Assembly: GCA_018222695.1 (NCBI GenBank)
Contig: JAAEZV010000127.1
Location: 1 to 5,414 of the forward strand
Length of the DNA stretch: 5,414 bases
Source of the DNA: Gammaproteobacteria bacterium
GTDB taxonomy: Bacteria; Pseudomonadota; Gammaproteobacteria; Pseudomonadales; Halieaceae
Direction: 5' to 3'
Positions 1 to 5,414 of the stretch are shown here, one piece after another. A model generated the notes under the pieces. It saw nothing but the letters and a program-made list of their open reading frames with translations. It was not told the origin of the DNA and did not search any database. Position 1 is the first letter of the stretch. Each line of letters opens with the position of its first letter. The translations under genes were made by a program, and so were the position numbers.

Positions 1-1045
1 GCGCGAGCAGACGCTCTGACATTTTTTGTGCCACGACCGCATCGCCAAGCATCACCGGCACAATGGGATGATCGCCTTCCGGTATGGCAAATCCGTTAGC
101 CTGCATTTGCTCACGAAAGTATCGCGTGTTCTCGTGGAGCGTATCGCGCAGCACCGTTGACGCCTCGAGCATGTCGAGCACTTTCAATGAAGCCGCGCAA
201 ATGGCTGGGGCAAGCGTATTAGAGAAAAGGTAGGGCCGTGAGCGCTGCCGAAGAATATCGATGATCTCCTGGCGCCCTGCAGTAAAGCCTCCCGATCCAC
301 CGCCCAATGCCTTACCAAAGGTGCCGGTAATGATGTCTACCCGATCCATTACCCCGCAGTATTCATGAACCCCACGGCCCTGATCACCCATGAAGCCGGT
401 GGCGTGACAGTCGTCGTGATGGACCATTGCGCCGTATGTATCGGCCAGATCACAGATCGCATCCAGCTGGGCGATCGTGCCATCCATGGAGAACACGCCA
501 TCAGTCGTAATCAGAATTCGTCGGGCGCCCGCGTCGCGCGCTTCCTGAAGCTTGGCTTCAAGATCGGCCATGTCATTGTTGCGATAGCGATAGCGTGACG
601 CTTTGCAGAGCCTGACACCGTCAATAATGGACGCGTGATTGAGCTCGTCTGAGATCACCGCATCCTCTGGGCCGAGAATCGTCTCAAACAATCCCGTATT
701 GGCGTCAAAGCAGGCCGCATAAAGGATGGTGTCTTCCATACCTAAAAACTGACTGACCCGCTGCTCCAGCGTTTTATGGATACCCTGAGTGCCACAGATA
801 AATCGCACTGATGCGGCCCCGAAACCCCACCGGCTGAGGCTGTCACTCGCTGCCTGCATCACCTCGGCGTTGTTAGCGAGCCCCAGGTAATTATTGGCGC
901 ACATGTTCACCACATTGGCACCGCCCTCAAGGGTGATGTCATTCTTTTGCTCTGAGGCGATGACGCGCTCGGTCTTCCACAGCCCGGCGGCTTTGATCTC
1001 GGCGATCTCTGCGGCGTAGCTCTCTTTGGCTGCCTGATAACTCAT
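1..1045 (-). CDS. kbl: Glycine C-acetyltransferase (2-amino-3-ketobutyrate CoA ligase), C-terminus cut off by window edge
   Basis: PLP-dependent cytoplasmic enzyme of the alpha-oxoamine synthase family. It cleaves 2-amino-3-ketobutyrate with CoA to glycine and acetyl-CoA, the second step of threonine degradation. I translated the frame by hand: it is open from the ATG at 1045 to the edge, 348 codons of about 398 in E. coli Kbl, so roughly 50 C-terminal residues are missing. Visible marks are the CFD motif near residues 112-114, NHAS with the PLP-stacking His about 137, the DDCHATGF stretch at 211-218 (Asp and His bind the cofactor), and TFGKALGG with the Schiff-base Lys at 245. [11 protein letters not shown] follows at about 258-268. 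The DxCHATGF form is closer to what I recall of animal GCAT than to the E. coli SHAVGF form. The start lies one base after the tdh stop and has a strong ribosome site inside the tdh end, so the two genes are surely cotranscribed. Confidence 0.97.
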   Translation of the reverse strand, partial: MSYQAAKESYAAEIAEIKAAGLWKTERVIASEQKNDITLEGGANVVNMCANNYLGLANNAEVMQAASDSLSRWGFGAASVRFICGTQGIHKTLEQRVSQFLGMEDTILYAACFDANTGLFETILGPEDAVISDELNHASIIDGVRLCKASRYRYRNNDMADLEAKLQEARDAGARRILITTDGVFSMDGTIAQLDAICDLADTYGAMVHHDDCHATGFMGDQGRGVHEYCGVMDRVDIITGTFGKALGGGSGGFTAGRQEIIDILRQRSRPYLFSNTLAPAICAASLKVLDMLEASTVLRDTLHENTRYFREQMQANGFAIPEGDHPIVPVMLGDAVVAQKMSERLLA

Positions 1046-1046
1046 G

Positions 1047-2081
1047 TCAGTCCTTCCAATCCAAAATCACCTTGCCCGACTGGCCCGAGCGCATGATGTC
1101 GAAGCCTTCCTGAAATTCGCTGTAGTGAAAGCGGTGCGTAATGATGCGCTCGATCGGCAGGCCGCTCTGGATCATCATGACCATCTTGTACCAGGTCTCA
1201 TACATCTCGCGGCCGTAAATACCCTTGATGTTCAACCCTTTGAAGACCACGTCGGTCCAGTCGATGCCGGTATCGTCGGGCATGATGCCCAGCATGGCGA
1301 TGTTGCCGCCGTTGATCATCTTGCTGAGTACATCTCTGAAGGCCGCGGGTGAGCCCGACATTTCGAGACACACGTCGAAGCCCTCAAGAATGCCCAAGCT
1401 TTCCATAAAGTTCCGGGTGATTTCCTGCTTGGCGACATTAATGGGCTGCACTTTGGGCACAATGCGCTTGGCCAGATCCAACCGGTATTCATTGACGTCG
1501 GTCAGGATCACATTGCGCGCGCCACAGTGGCCCGCGACCATCGCCGCCATGATGCCGATGGGCCCCGCACCCGTGATGATGACGTCTTCACCCACCATAT
1601 TGAATGACAAAGCCGTATGAACGGCGTTGCCATAGGGGTCAAAAATACTCAGGAGATCGGTCGGTAAATAGACACTGGGTCTAAACACATTGGTTGCCGG
1701 AATCACCACGTACTCGGCAAACGCGCCGTCACGGTTGACGCCAACCCCTTGGGTGTTGGGGCACAAATGCAGTCGGCCCGCGAGGCAGTTGCGGCAACGG
1801 CCGCACACAATGTGGCCCTCGCCCGAGACAATATCGCCCACCTGAAGACCCGTGACGTTGGCGCCCAGCTCGACGATCTCGCCGGCGTACTCGTGGCCCG
1901 CCGTCATCGGGGTCTTAATCGTTTTTTGCGCCCAATCGTCCCAGTTGTAAATGTGCACATCGGTGCCACAGATGGCGGTTTTATGGACCTTGATCAGTAC
2001 ATCGTTACCGCCCACCACCGGAATCGGGACATCTTCGAGCCACAGTCCCTCCTCGGCGTGTTTTTTCACCAATGCTTTCAT
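1047..2081 (-). CDS. tdh: L-threonine 3-dehydrogenase
   Basis: Zinc-dependent medium-chain dehydrogenase that oxidises L-threonine with NAD+ to 2-amino-3-ketobutyrate, the substrate of Kbl encoded next. From the ATG at 2081 it is 344 residues (E. coli Tdh is 341) and aligns by eye from MKAL to the end. The catalytic zinc site shows TAICGTDVH with Cys38 and GHE with His63-Glu64. The structural zinc lobe has Cys93, Cys96, Cys99 and Cys107. The NAD-binding GAGPIG is at 171-176, and the C-terminus has GIYGREM, ITHRF and the end motif [10 protein letters not shown]. The frame stays open upstream to an ATG at 2234, but those 51 extra codons do not resemble the family. An ATG at 2093 would add only four residues (MTSV) and is possible. 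The ribosome site is weak: GGATGA about 11 bases upstream of 2081. E. coli has kbl before tdh; here the order is reversed. Confidence 0.97.
   Translation of the reverse strand: MKALVKKHAEEGLWLEDVPIPVVGGNDVLIKVHKTAICGTDVHIYNWDDWAQKTIKTPMTAGHEYAGEIVELGANVTGLQVGDIVSGEGHIVCGRCRNCLAGRLHLCPNTQGVGVNRDGAFAEYVVIPATNVFRPSVYLPTDLLSIFDPYGNAVHTALSFNMVGEDVIITGAGPIGIMAAMVAGHCGARNVILTDVNEYRLDLAKRIVPKVQPINVAKQEITRNFMESLGILEGFDVCLEMSGSPAAFRDVLSKMINGGNIAMLGIMPDDTGIDWTDVVFKGLNIKGIYGREMYETWYKMVMMIQSGLPIERIITHRFHYSEFQEGFDIMRSGQSGKVILDWKD
1051..1057 (-). promoter_or_regulatory. Ribosome binding site of kbl inside the tdh 3' end
   Basis: On the minus strand GGAAGGA lies 5 bases before the kbl ATG (1045) and forms part of the last codons of tdh. 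The tdh stop, one base and then the kbl start read TGA-C-ATG. This fixes the kbl start and implies that ribosomes finishing tdh can reinitiate on kbl. Confidence 0.8.
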
Positions 2082-2093
2082 GACAGAAGTCAT
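2080..2093 (-). repeat. Small hairpin spanning the two candidate tdh start codons
   Basis: On the minus strand ATGAC-TTCT-GTCAT forms a perfect 5-bp stem with a 4-base loop. The ATG at 2093 is in the left arm and most of the ATG at 2081 is in the right arm. A stem this short may be chance, but it sits exactly on the initiation region and could slow start selection. Confidence 0.35.
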
Positions 2094-2156
2094 CCAATTT
2101 GTGCTGATTACTGGGCTTTTTATGCGTAATTGCGGCGTTTGGATGCCTCTGGCACG

Positions 2157-2186
2157 AGATTTTTCAATCTGCGGATCAGCCCGCAG
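2157..2186 (-). repeat. Two overlapping short hairpins in the tdh leader
   Basis: Reading the minus strand, CTGCGG-GCTGAT-CCGCAG (2186-2169) is a perfect 6-bp stem with a 6-base loop. It is followed at once by AGATT-GAAA-AATCT (2170-2157), a 5-bp stem with a GAAA tetraloop. The two share bases 2169-2170, so both full stems cannot form together. They lie about 80-100 bases upstream of the tdh start and could be leader structure or protein-binding sites. Confidence 0.4.
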
Positions 2187-2233
2187 AGACGCCTCGCTGC
2201 GCCGAACGGCTCTAAACGTCTTGCAACAGGCCA

Positions 2234-2251
2234 CAGGCCCCGCCAGGCCTG
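2234..2251 (-). repeat. GC-rich hairpin with CAGGCC repeats
   Basis: CAGGCC at 2234-2239 and GGCCTG at 2246-2251 make a perfect 6-bp stem with a 6-base loop. The motif CAGGCC also occurs directly at 2227 and 2244, so the segment is locally repetitive. No T-run follows on either strand, which argues against a standard terminator. Confidence 0.4.
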
Positions 2252-2252
2252 C

Positions 2253-2276
2253 GTTTGCGCGATTTCGCGCACAAAC
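2253..2276 (-). repeat. Imperfect palindrome just after the cupin stop codon
   Basis: The left arm 2253-2261 (GTTTGCGCG) pairs with the right arm 2266-2276 (CGCGCACAAAC), giving a 9-bp stem with a 2-base bulge and a 4-base loop. It begins 10 bases beyond the end of the cupin gene in the direction of transcription. The position fits a 3'-end hairpin that stabilises mRNA or causes partial termination. The required U-tract is absent, because GCAGGCC follows on the minus strand. Confidence 0.4.
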
Positions 2277-2286
2277 CCTCGGTGGT

Positions 2287-2688
2287 CTACTTTGGCTCTA
2301 TCATGAGGTACGAAACCGTCGTATCGCCGATGTTCAGGCCTTCATGCCATGCGATGCCCTCATTGAAAAAATAGCTCCCGGTCTTGAGTGTCACCTCCCG
2401 AGTGCCAGCGTCACTGGTAATCCGCATCGTTCCGCCAGATAGTGCATATCCAAAATGTCGTGGGTGAAAGTGCCGCTCATGACCCACACCGGGCGGGAAA
2501 GTGCACCGGAATATCCGGAGCTCAGCATCCTCGCGCAGGATTTCGCAGACCGTTTCGCCCTGCCAACCAGCCGCAACGGGATCCGGCAATTCCTCAGCCA
2601 AAGCCCAAACTGGCATCAGCAGGCAGATGCAGGAGAGCCATTTAGCCGTTATGAACGCGCCCAAGTTGGCAAGAGACATCCGTCTCAT
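2287..2688 (-). CDS. Small secreted cupin-domain protein
   Basis: Using the ATG at 2688, this is a 133-residue protein with an N-terminal signal peptide: basic start, hydrophobic stretch about residues 14-29, likely cleavage after ALA at 31. A single cupin (RmlC-like) beta-barrel follows. Cupin motif 1 is visible as [17 protein letters not shown], with metal-ligand candidates His73, His75 and His78. Motif 2 is [16 protein letters not shown], with His115. The usual glutamate of motif 1 is not in place, so a metal site, if present, would be all-histidine. The start codon overlaps the stop of the upstream gene as ATGA, a sign of translational coupling. An ATG at 2679 (residue 4) is an alternative with a better purine run before it. 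The open frame extends to 2763, but that extra part lies inside the upstream gene and lacks the signal. The substrate is unknown; it presumably acts in the periplasm. Confidence 0.85.
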   Translation of the reverse strand: MRRMSLANLGAFITAKWLSCICLLMPVWALAEELPDPVAAGWQGETVCEILREDAELRIFRCTFPPGVGHERHFHPRHFGYALSGGTMRITSDAGTREVTLKTGSYFFNEGIAWHEGLNIGDTTVSYLMIEPK

Positions 2689-3647
2689 CGTGACGCCAGC
2701 GTGCAGCTGGCCTGCATCCACCTCAGATTGATGCCAATTCGCTGCGCAGACGGATCTGCCCAAGCATAAGAGACGGCGCGATCCTCGTCGGGGCGATACG
2801 CATACAAGACCAGTGATGGCCGGTTATTGCCATAAGGCCAGCGCACGTTGCGCATCTTGATCCCCACCTTCTCGGGCGGTTGCTCCTCGGTTTCCAGCCA
2901 CACCATGCCGCCCTGATCGTAGATCTCAAGGCCGCGGCGAAAGGTCCACTCACCGTCACGCTGCATGGCGGTCATCCAGCACTCAAAGCGCCGCGCTTTC
3001 CGGTTCTTGTGTGGCACACCGGTCGGGTGACCAAACACCCGATTACCCTCTTCATCCTGAGCACGATCGCTGATCCAGAGGGCGTCCTCGGTCAGCAGCA
3101 AATCGTCATTAAAAATAATGCGCTTGCCGCTCTCGCTCGACACATAGGAGCAGGCATTCGGCTGCATGTATCCGACAAAATGATTGTCTTGCCGCCGCCA
3201 AAACACGTCACATCCGGGCAGGACGCGCGTCTGTTCGGGCAGTAGCCCCGTCAGCTTGGTCGGGTCGAGATGGGCGTCTACCAGTGATGCAACATCATTG
3301 GGAATATGAATAGTCAGTCGGACGGCGCCCTCATCGTAGTCGGGCTGGAAGCTGTAAATACGCTGGCGATATATCTCGGCAGGGTCGTCATTGAGGTGTT
3401 GCTGCACGTAAAACACGTGCTCGCCAAAAGCGGGGAGGTCTACCGGCTCGAAAACATGGTGAATGCGCTCGTGACGCAGCGCCTCATCGACCTCTTGCTC
3501 TGCCTCAAAGTAGACCTGCTCCTGATTGTCATAAACCCCGGGGAACCACTGCATCATGGTGCGAAAGTCTTTATCGAGCACCGCCGCCTCGTCTGCGCGG
3601 ACGCCGGTCATGAAAACCCACAGCACAACGAATAAAAGTCGATTCAT
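2685..3647 (-). CDS. Secreted CpcT/CpeT-family protein (chromophore lyase-like) with C-terminal extension
   Basis: 320 residues. Residues 1-18 look like a signal peptide (MNRLLFVVLWVFMTGVRA, then DE), so the protein is probably periplasmic or secreted. From about residue 28 to 225 it reads like the CpcT/CpeT family, whose cyanobacterial members attach bilin chromophores to phycobiliproteins. The marks are FRTMMQWFPGVYDNQEQ, IYRQRIYSF, GCDVFWRR with Cys146, a second Cys166 after GYMQPNA, and ISDRAQDEEGNRVFGH. The family match is from memory of the pattern, not a search. Cyanobacterial members are near 200 residues; here about 95 more follow, ending WPYGNNRPSLVLYAYRP, AVSYAWADP and INLRWMQASC. 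Cys146 and Cys166 could form a disulfide outside the cytoplasm. An actual bilin lyase role is doubtful, since no phycobiliprotein gene is nearby. It is the first gene of a coupled pair with the cupin, and its ribosome site may be masked by an inverted repeat. Confidence 0.82.
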   Translation of the reverse strand: MNRLLFVVLWVFMTGVRADEAAVLDKDFRTMMQWFPGVYDNQEQVYFEAEQEVDEALRHERIHHVFEPVDLPAFGEHVFYVQQHLNDDPAEIYRQRIYSFQPDYDEGAVRLTIHIPNDVASLVDAHLDPTKLTGLLPEQTRVLPGCDVFWRRQDNHFVGYMQPNACSYVSSESGKRIIFNDDLLLTEDALWISDRAQDEEGNRVFGHPTGVPHKNRKARRFECWMTAMQRDGEWTFRRGLEIYDQGGMVWLETEEQPPEKVGIKMRNVRWPYGNNRPSLVLYAYRPDEDRAVSYAWADPSAQRIGINLRWMQASCTLASR

Positions 3648-3648
3648 G

Positions 3649-3714
3649 ATGTCACTCCTGTCGGGAGGGTCCTCGTATGAGCTTGTTATGGTTATTCATT
3701 CGACAGGATGACAT
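3649..3714 (-). repeat. 14-bp inverted repeat overlapping the CpeT-like ribosome site
   Basis: Arm 3649-3663, read on the minus strand, is CGACAGGAGTGACAT. Arm 3701-3714 on the plus strand is CGACAGGATGACAT. They match at 14 positions with one extra G, and the spacer is 37 bases (3664-3700). In a minus-strand transcript starting upstream of 3714 this would fold into a 14-bp stem with one bulge that sequesters the AGGAG and ends two bases from the start codon. If the promoter lies in the spacer (CATAAC is a possible weak -10), it would instead be a pair of operator half-sites flanking the promoter. Confidence 0.6.
3655..3659 (-). promoter_or_regulatory. Ribosome binding site of the CpeT-like gene
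   Basis: AGGAG on the minus strand lies 7 bases upstream of the ATG at 3647, a near-ideal Shine-Dalgarno that fixes this start. It sits inside one arm of a 14-bp inverted repeat (3649-3714), so it could be hidden if the leader RNA folds. Confidence 0.85.
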
Positions 3715-3798
3715 TGGCGCGACGTCTCTACCAGCGCAGAGGAGATTGCCTTTGACAGGCTTAGGATCTAGGTTACGGATGCCAATACGTCGAATAAC
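3691..3798. repeat. Gapped inverted repeat sharing an arm with the ribosome-site repeat
   Basis: The left arm 3691-3718 contains GTTATTC, GAC and ATTGGC in order. The right arm 3781-3798 is the complement of GTTATTC-GAC-GT-ATTGGC. That gives 16 paired positions (7+3+6), with extra bases 3698-3701 and a larger mismatch at 3705-3712 in the left arm. An alternative contiguous 7-bp pairing is ATTCGAC (3698-3704) with GTCGAAT (3789-3795). The left arm overlaps 3701-3714, so it cannot pair here and with the ribosome-site arm at once. No target-site duplication is seen around it, so a mobile element is not supported. Confidence 0.4.
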
Positions 3799-3873
3799 AT
3801 CTTCTAAAAGTCAGGGCGTTCTTCAGCCAGTGCCACATTGCAGGGCAGAAAGATGCTTCACCGGGGTACCGAT

Positions 3874-5052
3874 ATGAAACCATTGGAAGGCATCACCATC
3901 CTTGAGTTCTCCACCATGATCACCGCGGCCCTCGCCAGCATGATGCTTGCGGAGCAGGGCGCACGGGTGATTAAAGTCGAGCCCAGCGACGGGGGGGACC
4001 CCATGCGCTACATCGGGGCACGCAAGGGTGATATTTCCTCCTTGTTTGCCGGCTGCAACCGCGGCAAAGAATCCATCAAGATCGACCTCAAAACTGAGGC
4101 GGGTCAGGCGGTCATCCGCGACATGGCCTCTCAGGTAGACGTGGTCATCCACAACTTTCGCCCGGGCACGATGGACACCTTGAACCTGGGCTGCGACGCG
4201 CTGAGGGCCATCAACCCGCGGCTGGTCTACATGGCAATTTCGGGCTTTGGCACCGAAGGCCCGCTCCGTCGGGCACCTGCCTACGATCCCATCATTCAGG
4301 CCCATTCAGGGATGGCGGCTACGCAGGGCGGCGACGACTCCCCCGCGTTCATCCGCTCTTTACTCTGCGACAAAATCACCGCCTACACTGCCTGCCAGGC
4401 AGTCACTAGTGCCTTATTCGCCCGCGAGCGCACCGGAGAAGGCCAACTAATCGACCTTTCCATGCTCGACTCGGGGCTGTTTTTCATGTTCCCCGACGGG
4501 TTCCAGAATCATGCGCTGCTCGATGAGGACGCTGTTCCCGGCGGCATGCTGATCGACATTCTCTATGACCTCACGCTGACCAAAGACGGTGGCATCACCG
4601 TGGCGGCGGCCAATCAGGAGATGCAGGGGCGCATGCTGCAGGCGATTGGGCTCCTGCATCTACTGGGAGACGAACGCTTCGACACCATGCAGAAGCTGGT
4701 CGAGAATCTGCAGATTTTTAGGGGCCTCGTTGCTGAAAAGTGCCTTGAATACACCAGCGATGAATTGCTGGCACTGCTGCGTGAGGTGGAAGTGCCCTGC
4801 GCAAAGTGCTTAACCCGCGACGAGGTGCTGGCTCAGGAGCAACTGAGCGCCAACGACAGCATCGCTGAAGTCGACCATCCACATCTTGGCACGCTACGCA
4901 TTGTGAAGGCGCCGCCCCGCTTTGGCGGTGAGCGGCTGGAACCCTCGCGCCCGGTACCGGCCCACGGCGAGCACACTGACTCGGTGCTGGCGGATTTCGG
5001 CTTGGACAACCGGCAAATCGACACCTTGCGATCGGAGGGCGTGCTGGGCTGA
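3874..5052 (+). CDS. Class III (CaiB/BaiF family) CoA-transferase
   Basis: Cytoplasmic enzyme of 392 residues, the usual length for family III CoA-transferases and alpha-methylacyl-CoA racemases. These move CoA between organic acids through an aspartyl-CoA thioester, or epimerise acyl-CoAs. Visible are the N-terminal LEGITILEFSTMITAALASM and GARVIKVEP blocks, and NFRPGTMDTLNLG at about 94-106. GFGTEGP and YDPIIQAHSG follow at 125-146. The probable catalytic Asp is 166 in LLCDKITAYTA, and ARERTGEGQLIDLSMLD at 183-199 is typical. The C-terminal domain has the usual hints (LLREVEVPCA, the LxxFGxxxxxI-like end). The start at 3874 is chosen because family similarity begins at MKPLEG, with GGGG 7 bases upstream; ATGs at 3838 and 3853 in frame add only unlike residues. 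The substrate cannot be told from the sequence. It is transcribed alone and away from the CpeT-like gene, and converges with the dehydrogenase, suggesting an independent carboxylic-acid catabolic role. Confidence 0.93.
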   Translation: MKPLEGITILEFSTMITAALASMMLAEQGARVIKVEPSDGGDPMRYIGARKGDISSLFAGCNRGKESIKIDLKTEAGQAVIRDMASQVDVVIHNFRPGTMDTLNLGCDALRAINPRLVYMAISGFGTEGPLRRAPAYDPIIQAHSGMAATQGGDDSPAFIRSLLCDKITAYTACQAVTSALFARERTGEGQLIDLSMLDSGLFFMFPDGFQNHALLDEDAVPGGMLIDILYDLTLTKDGGITVAAANQEMQGRMLQAIGLLHLLGDERFDTMQKLVENLQIFRGLVAEKCLEYTSDELLALLREVEVPCAKCLTRDEVLAQEQLSANDSIAEVDHPHLGTLRIVKAPPRFGGERLEPSRPVPAHGEHTDSVLADFGLDNRQIDTLRSEGVLG

Positions 5053-5054
5053 TG

Positions 5055-5077
5055 CGCCGCCTCGCTATTGGGCGGTG
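5055..5077. terminator. Possible shared hairpin between convergent genes
   Basis: CGCCGCC at 5055-5061 can pair with GGCGGTG at 5071-5077, giving 7 bp including one G-U pair and a 9-base loop. It spans the 12-base gap between the CoA-transferase stop and the dehydrogenase stop and extends into the dehydrogenase end. There is no T-run on either side, so termination is only suggested by position. Confidence 0.25.
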
Positions 5078-5414
5078 AATCCTCCATCTACGCTGAGCAC
5101 GGCGCCCTGACACAAACTGGAATCTGCTGAGGCGAAGAACAACACAGCACTGGCCACTTCCTCAGCGGCACCCATACGGCCAATTGGCATCACGCCACGG
5201 AGCATGGCTTTGGCTTCCTCTTTATCGGGCATCAGGTCTGTCCAGCGCTCCATCATCGGCGTCTCGATGACGCCGGGGCAGACGCAGTTAATGCGTACGC
5301 CGCTGGTCGCCAACTCAATGGCCATGTCCCTAGTGAACACTACGAGGCCGCCCTTAGCACTGCCGTATGCAGTCGATAATGGAAAGCCGACCAACCCATT
5401 CAGGGAGGAGATGT
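5065..5414 (-). CDS. Short-chain dehydrogenase/reductase (SDR), N-terminal part outside window
   Basis: The last 115 residues of a classical SDR, an NAD(P)-dependent oxidoreductase of about 250 residues. The window enters at ISSLNG, the active-site serine block; the second Ser is 13 residues before the catalytic Tyr (codon 5367-5365) of YGSAK, with Lys at 5355-5353. Downstream are VRINCVCPGVIETPMM (the conserved PG after the active site), GRMGAAEEVASAVLFFAS and the end SVDGGFTAQ, all standard for the FabG-like group. The cofactor TGxxxGxG and NNAG motifs lie beyond the right edge. A TTG at 5394 could be read as a start, but it falls after the catalytic Ser and is surely internal. The substrate is unknown. 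The stop is 12 bases from that of the CoA-transferase on the other strand, so the two are not cotranscribed. Confidence 0.93.
   Translation of the reverse strand, partial: ISSLNGLVGFPLSTAYGSAKGGLVVFTRDMAIELATSGVRINCVCPGVIETPMMERWTDLMPDKEEAKAMLRGVMPIGRMGAAEEVASAVLFFASADSSLCQGAVLSVDGGFTAQ

Larger units (their letters stand above)
2082..2286 (-). other. Gap between cupin stop and tdh start, probable tdh leader or promoter region
   Basis: These 205 bases contain no gene I can support. The tdh frame runs open into it, but without family resemblance. It holds three small GC-rich hairpins and one AT-rich one, listed separately. None is followed by a T-run on the minus strand, so no standard intrinsic terminator separates the cupin gene from tdh. 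The best minus-strand promoter guess is TTGAAA at 2167-2162 with a poor -10 (ATCCAA at 2144-2139), and I do not trust it. Either tdh-kbl has its own promoter here that does not match the sigma-70 consensus well, or the four minus-strand genes are read through. Confidence 0.4.
3648..3873. promoter_or_regulatory. Divergent intergenic region between CpeT-like gene and CoA-transferase
   Basis: This 226-base stretch must hold the promoters for both directions. On the plus strand a perfect -35 hexamer TTGACA is at 3752-3757, but at 16-18 bases spacing the -10 is poor (ACGGAT at 3775-3780), so an activator may be required or the match is chance. No convincing -35/-10 pair is seen on the minus strand. 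An open frame at 3677-3877 on the plus strand has no recognisable protein features. The two inverted repeats listed separately occupy most of the left half. Confidence 0.5.

Noticed and set aside
2234..2276. Intrinsic terminator after the cupin gene
   Set aside because: Stems are present but no T-run follows either one on the minus strand; kept only as hairpins.
1044..2442. Several plus-strand open frames (1044-1352, 1225-1620, 1749-2129, 1951-2442)
   Set aside because: Antisense shadows of tdh and its leader; no domain pattern or ribosome site.
3752..3780. Strong sigma-70 promoter for the CoA-transferase
   Set aside because: TTGACA is perfect but no acceptable -10 lies at 16-18 bases; mentioned only as a possibility in the intergenic entry.
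3691..3798. Small MITE-like element bounded by GTTATTC/GAATAAC
   Set aside because: No target-site duplication, arms are gapped, and the overlap with the ribosome-site repeat fits a regulatory leader better.
3677..3877. 66-codon plus-strand open frame in the divergent intergenic region
   Set aside because: No ribosome site, no recognisable motif, overlaps the inverted repeats and runs into the CoA-transferase start region.
3823..4305. 160-codon minus-strand open frame opposite the CoA-transferase
   Set aside because: Lies wholly antisense to a well-supported gene, shows no family resemblance and is explained by the GC-rich codon use of the real gene.
4718..5113. 131-codon Arg-rich minus-strand open frame
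   Set aside because: Overlaps the ends of both the CoA-transferase and the SDR in another frame; composition typical of a shadow.
5065..5394. SDR starting at the TTG at 5394
   Set aside because: The frame continues to the window edge with ISSLNG of the active site upstream, so the TTG is an internal leucine codon.

Overview
The window carries six protein-coding genes and no RNA gene, insertion sequence or CRISPR array that I can see. Base use is moderately GC-rich. Coding is dense and the two metabolic enzymes closely resemble their Escherichia coli counterparts. Together with two Sec-type secreted proteins this suggests a free-living Gram-negative proteobacterium, most likely a gammaproteobacterium (possibly marine). 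That placement is inference from remembered protein similarity; no 16S or other marker gene is present.

Layout, left to right. Positions 1-2081 (minus strand) hold the threonine-to-glycine pathway as a tight pair, tdh then kbl, one base apart; kbl runs off the left edge. Tdh oxidises L-threonine to 2-amino-3-ketobutyrate, and Kbl splits this with CoA into glycine and acetyl-CoA. A 205-base gap (2082-2286) with several small hairpins separates tdh from a second minus-strand pair (2287-3647). That pair is a secreted CpcT/CpeT-family protein followed, with a 4-base ATGA overlap, by a small secreted cupin. It is the least understood part of the window.

A 226-base divergent intergenic region (3648-3873) separates this pair from a plus-strand class III (CaiB/BaiF) CoA-transferase at 3874-5052. 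The intergenic region holds a 14-bp inverted repeat, interrupted by one extra base, that overlaps the Shine-Dalgarno of the CpeT-like gene. A second, gapped inverted repeat shares one arm with it, so the two could form alternative leader structures or paired operators. A classical short-chain dehydrogenase/reductase converges on the CoA-transferase from the right edge (5065-5414, partial), with 12 bases between the two stop codons.

The most interesting points are the coupled secreted CpeT-like/cupin pair, the extra ~95 residues at the C-terminus of the CpeT-like protein, and the mutually exclusive inverted repeats over its ribosome binding site.
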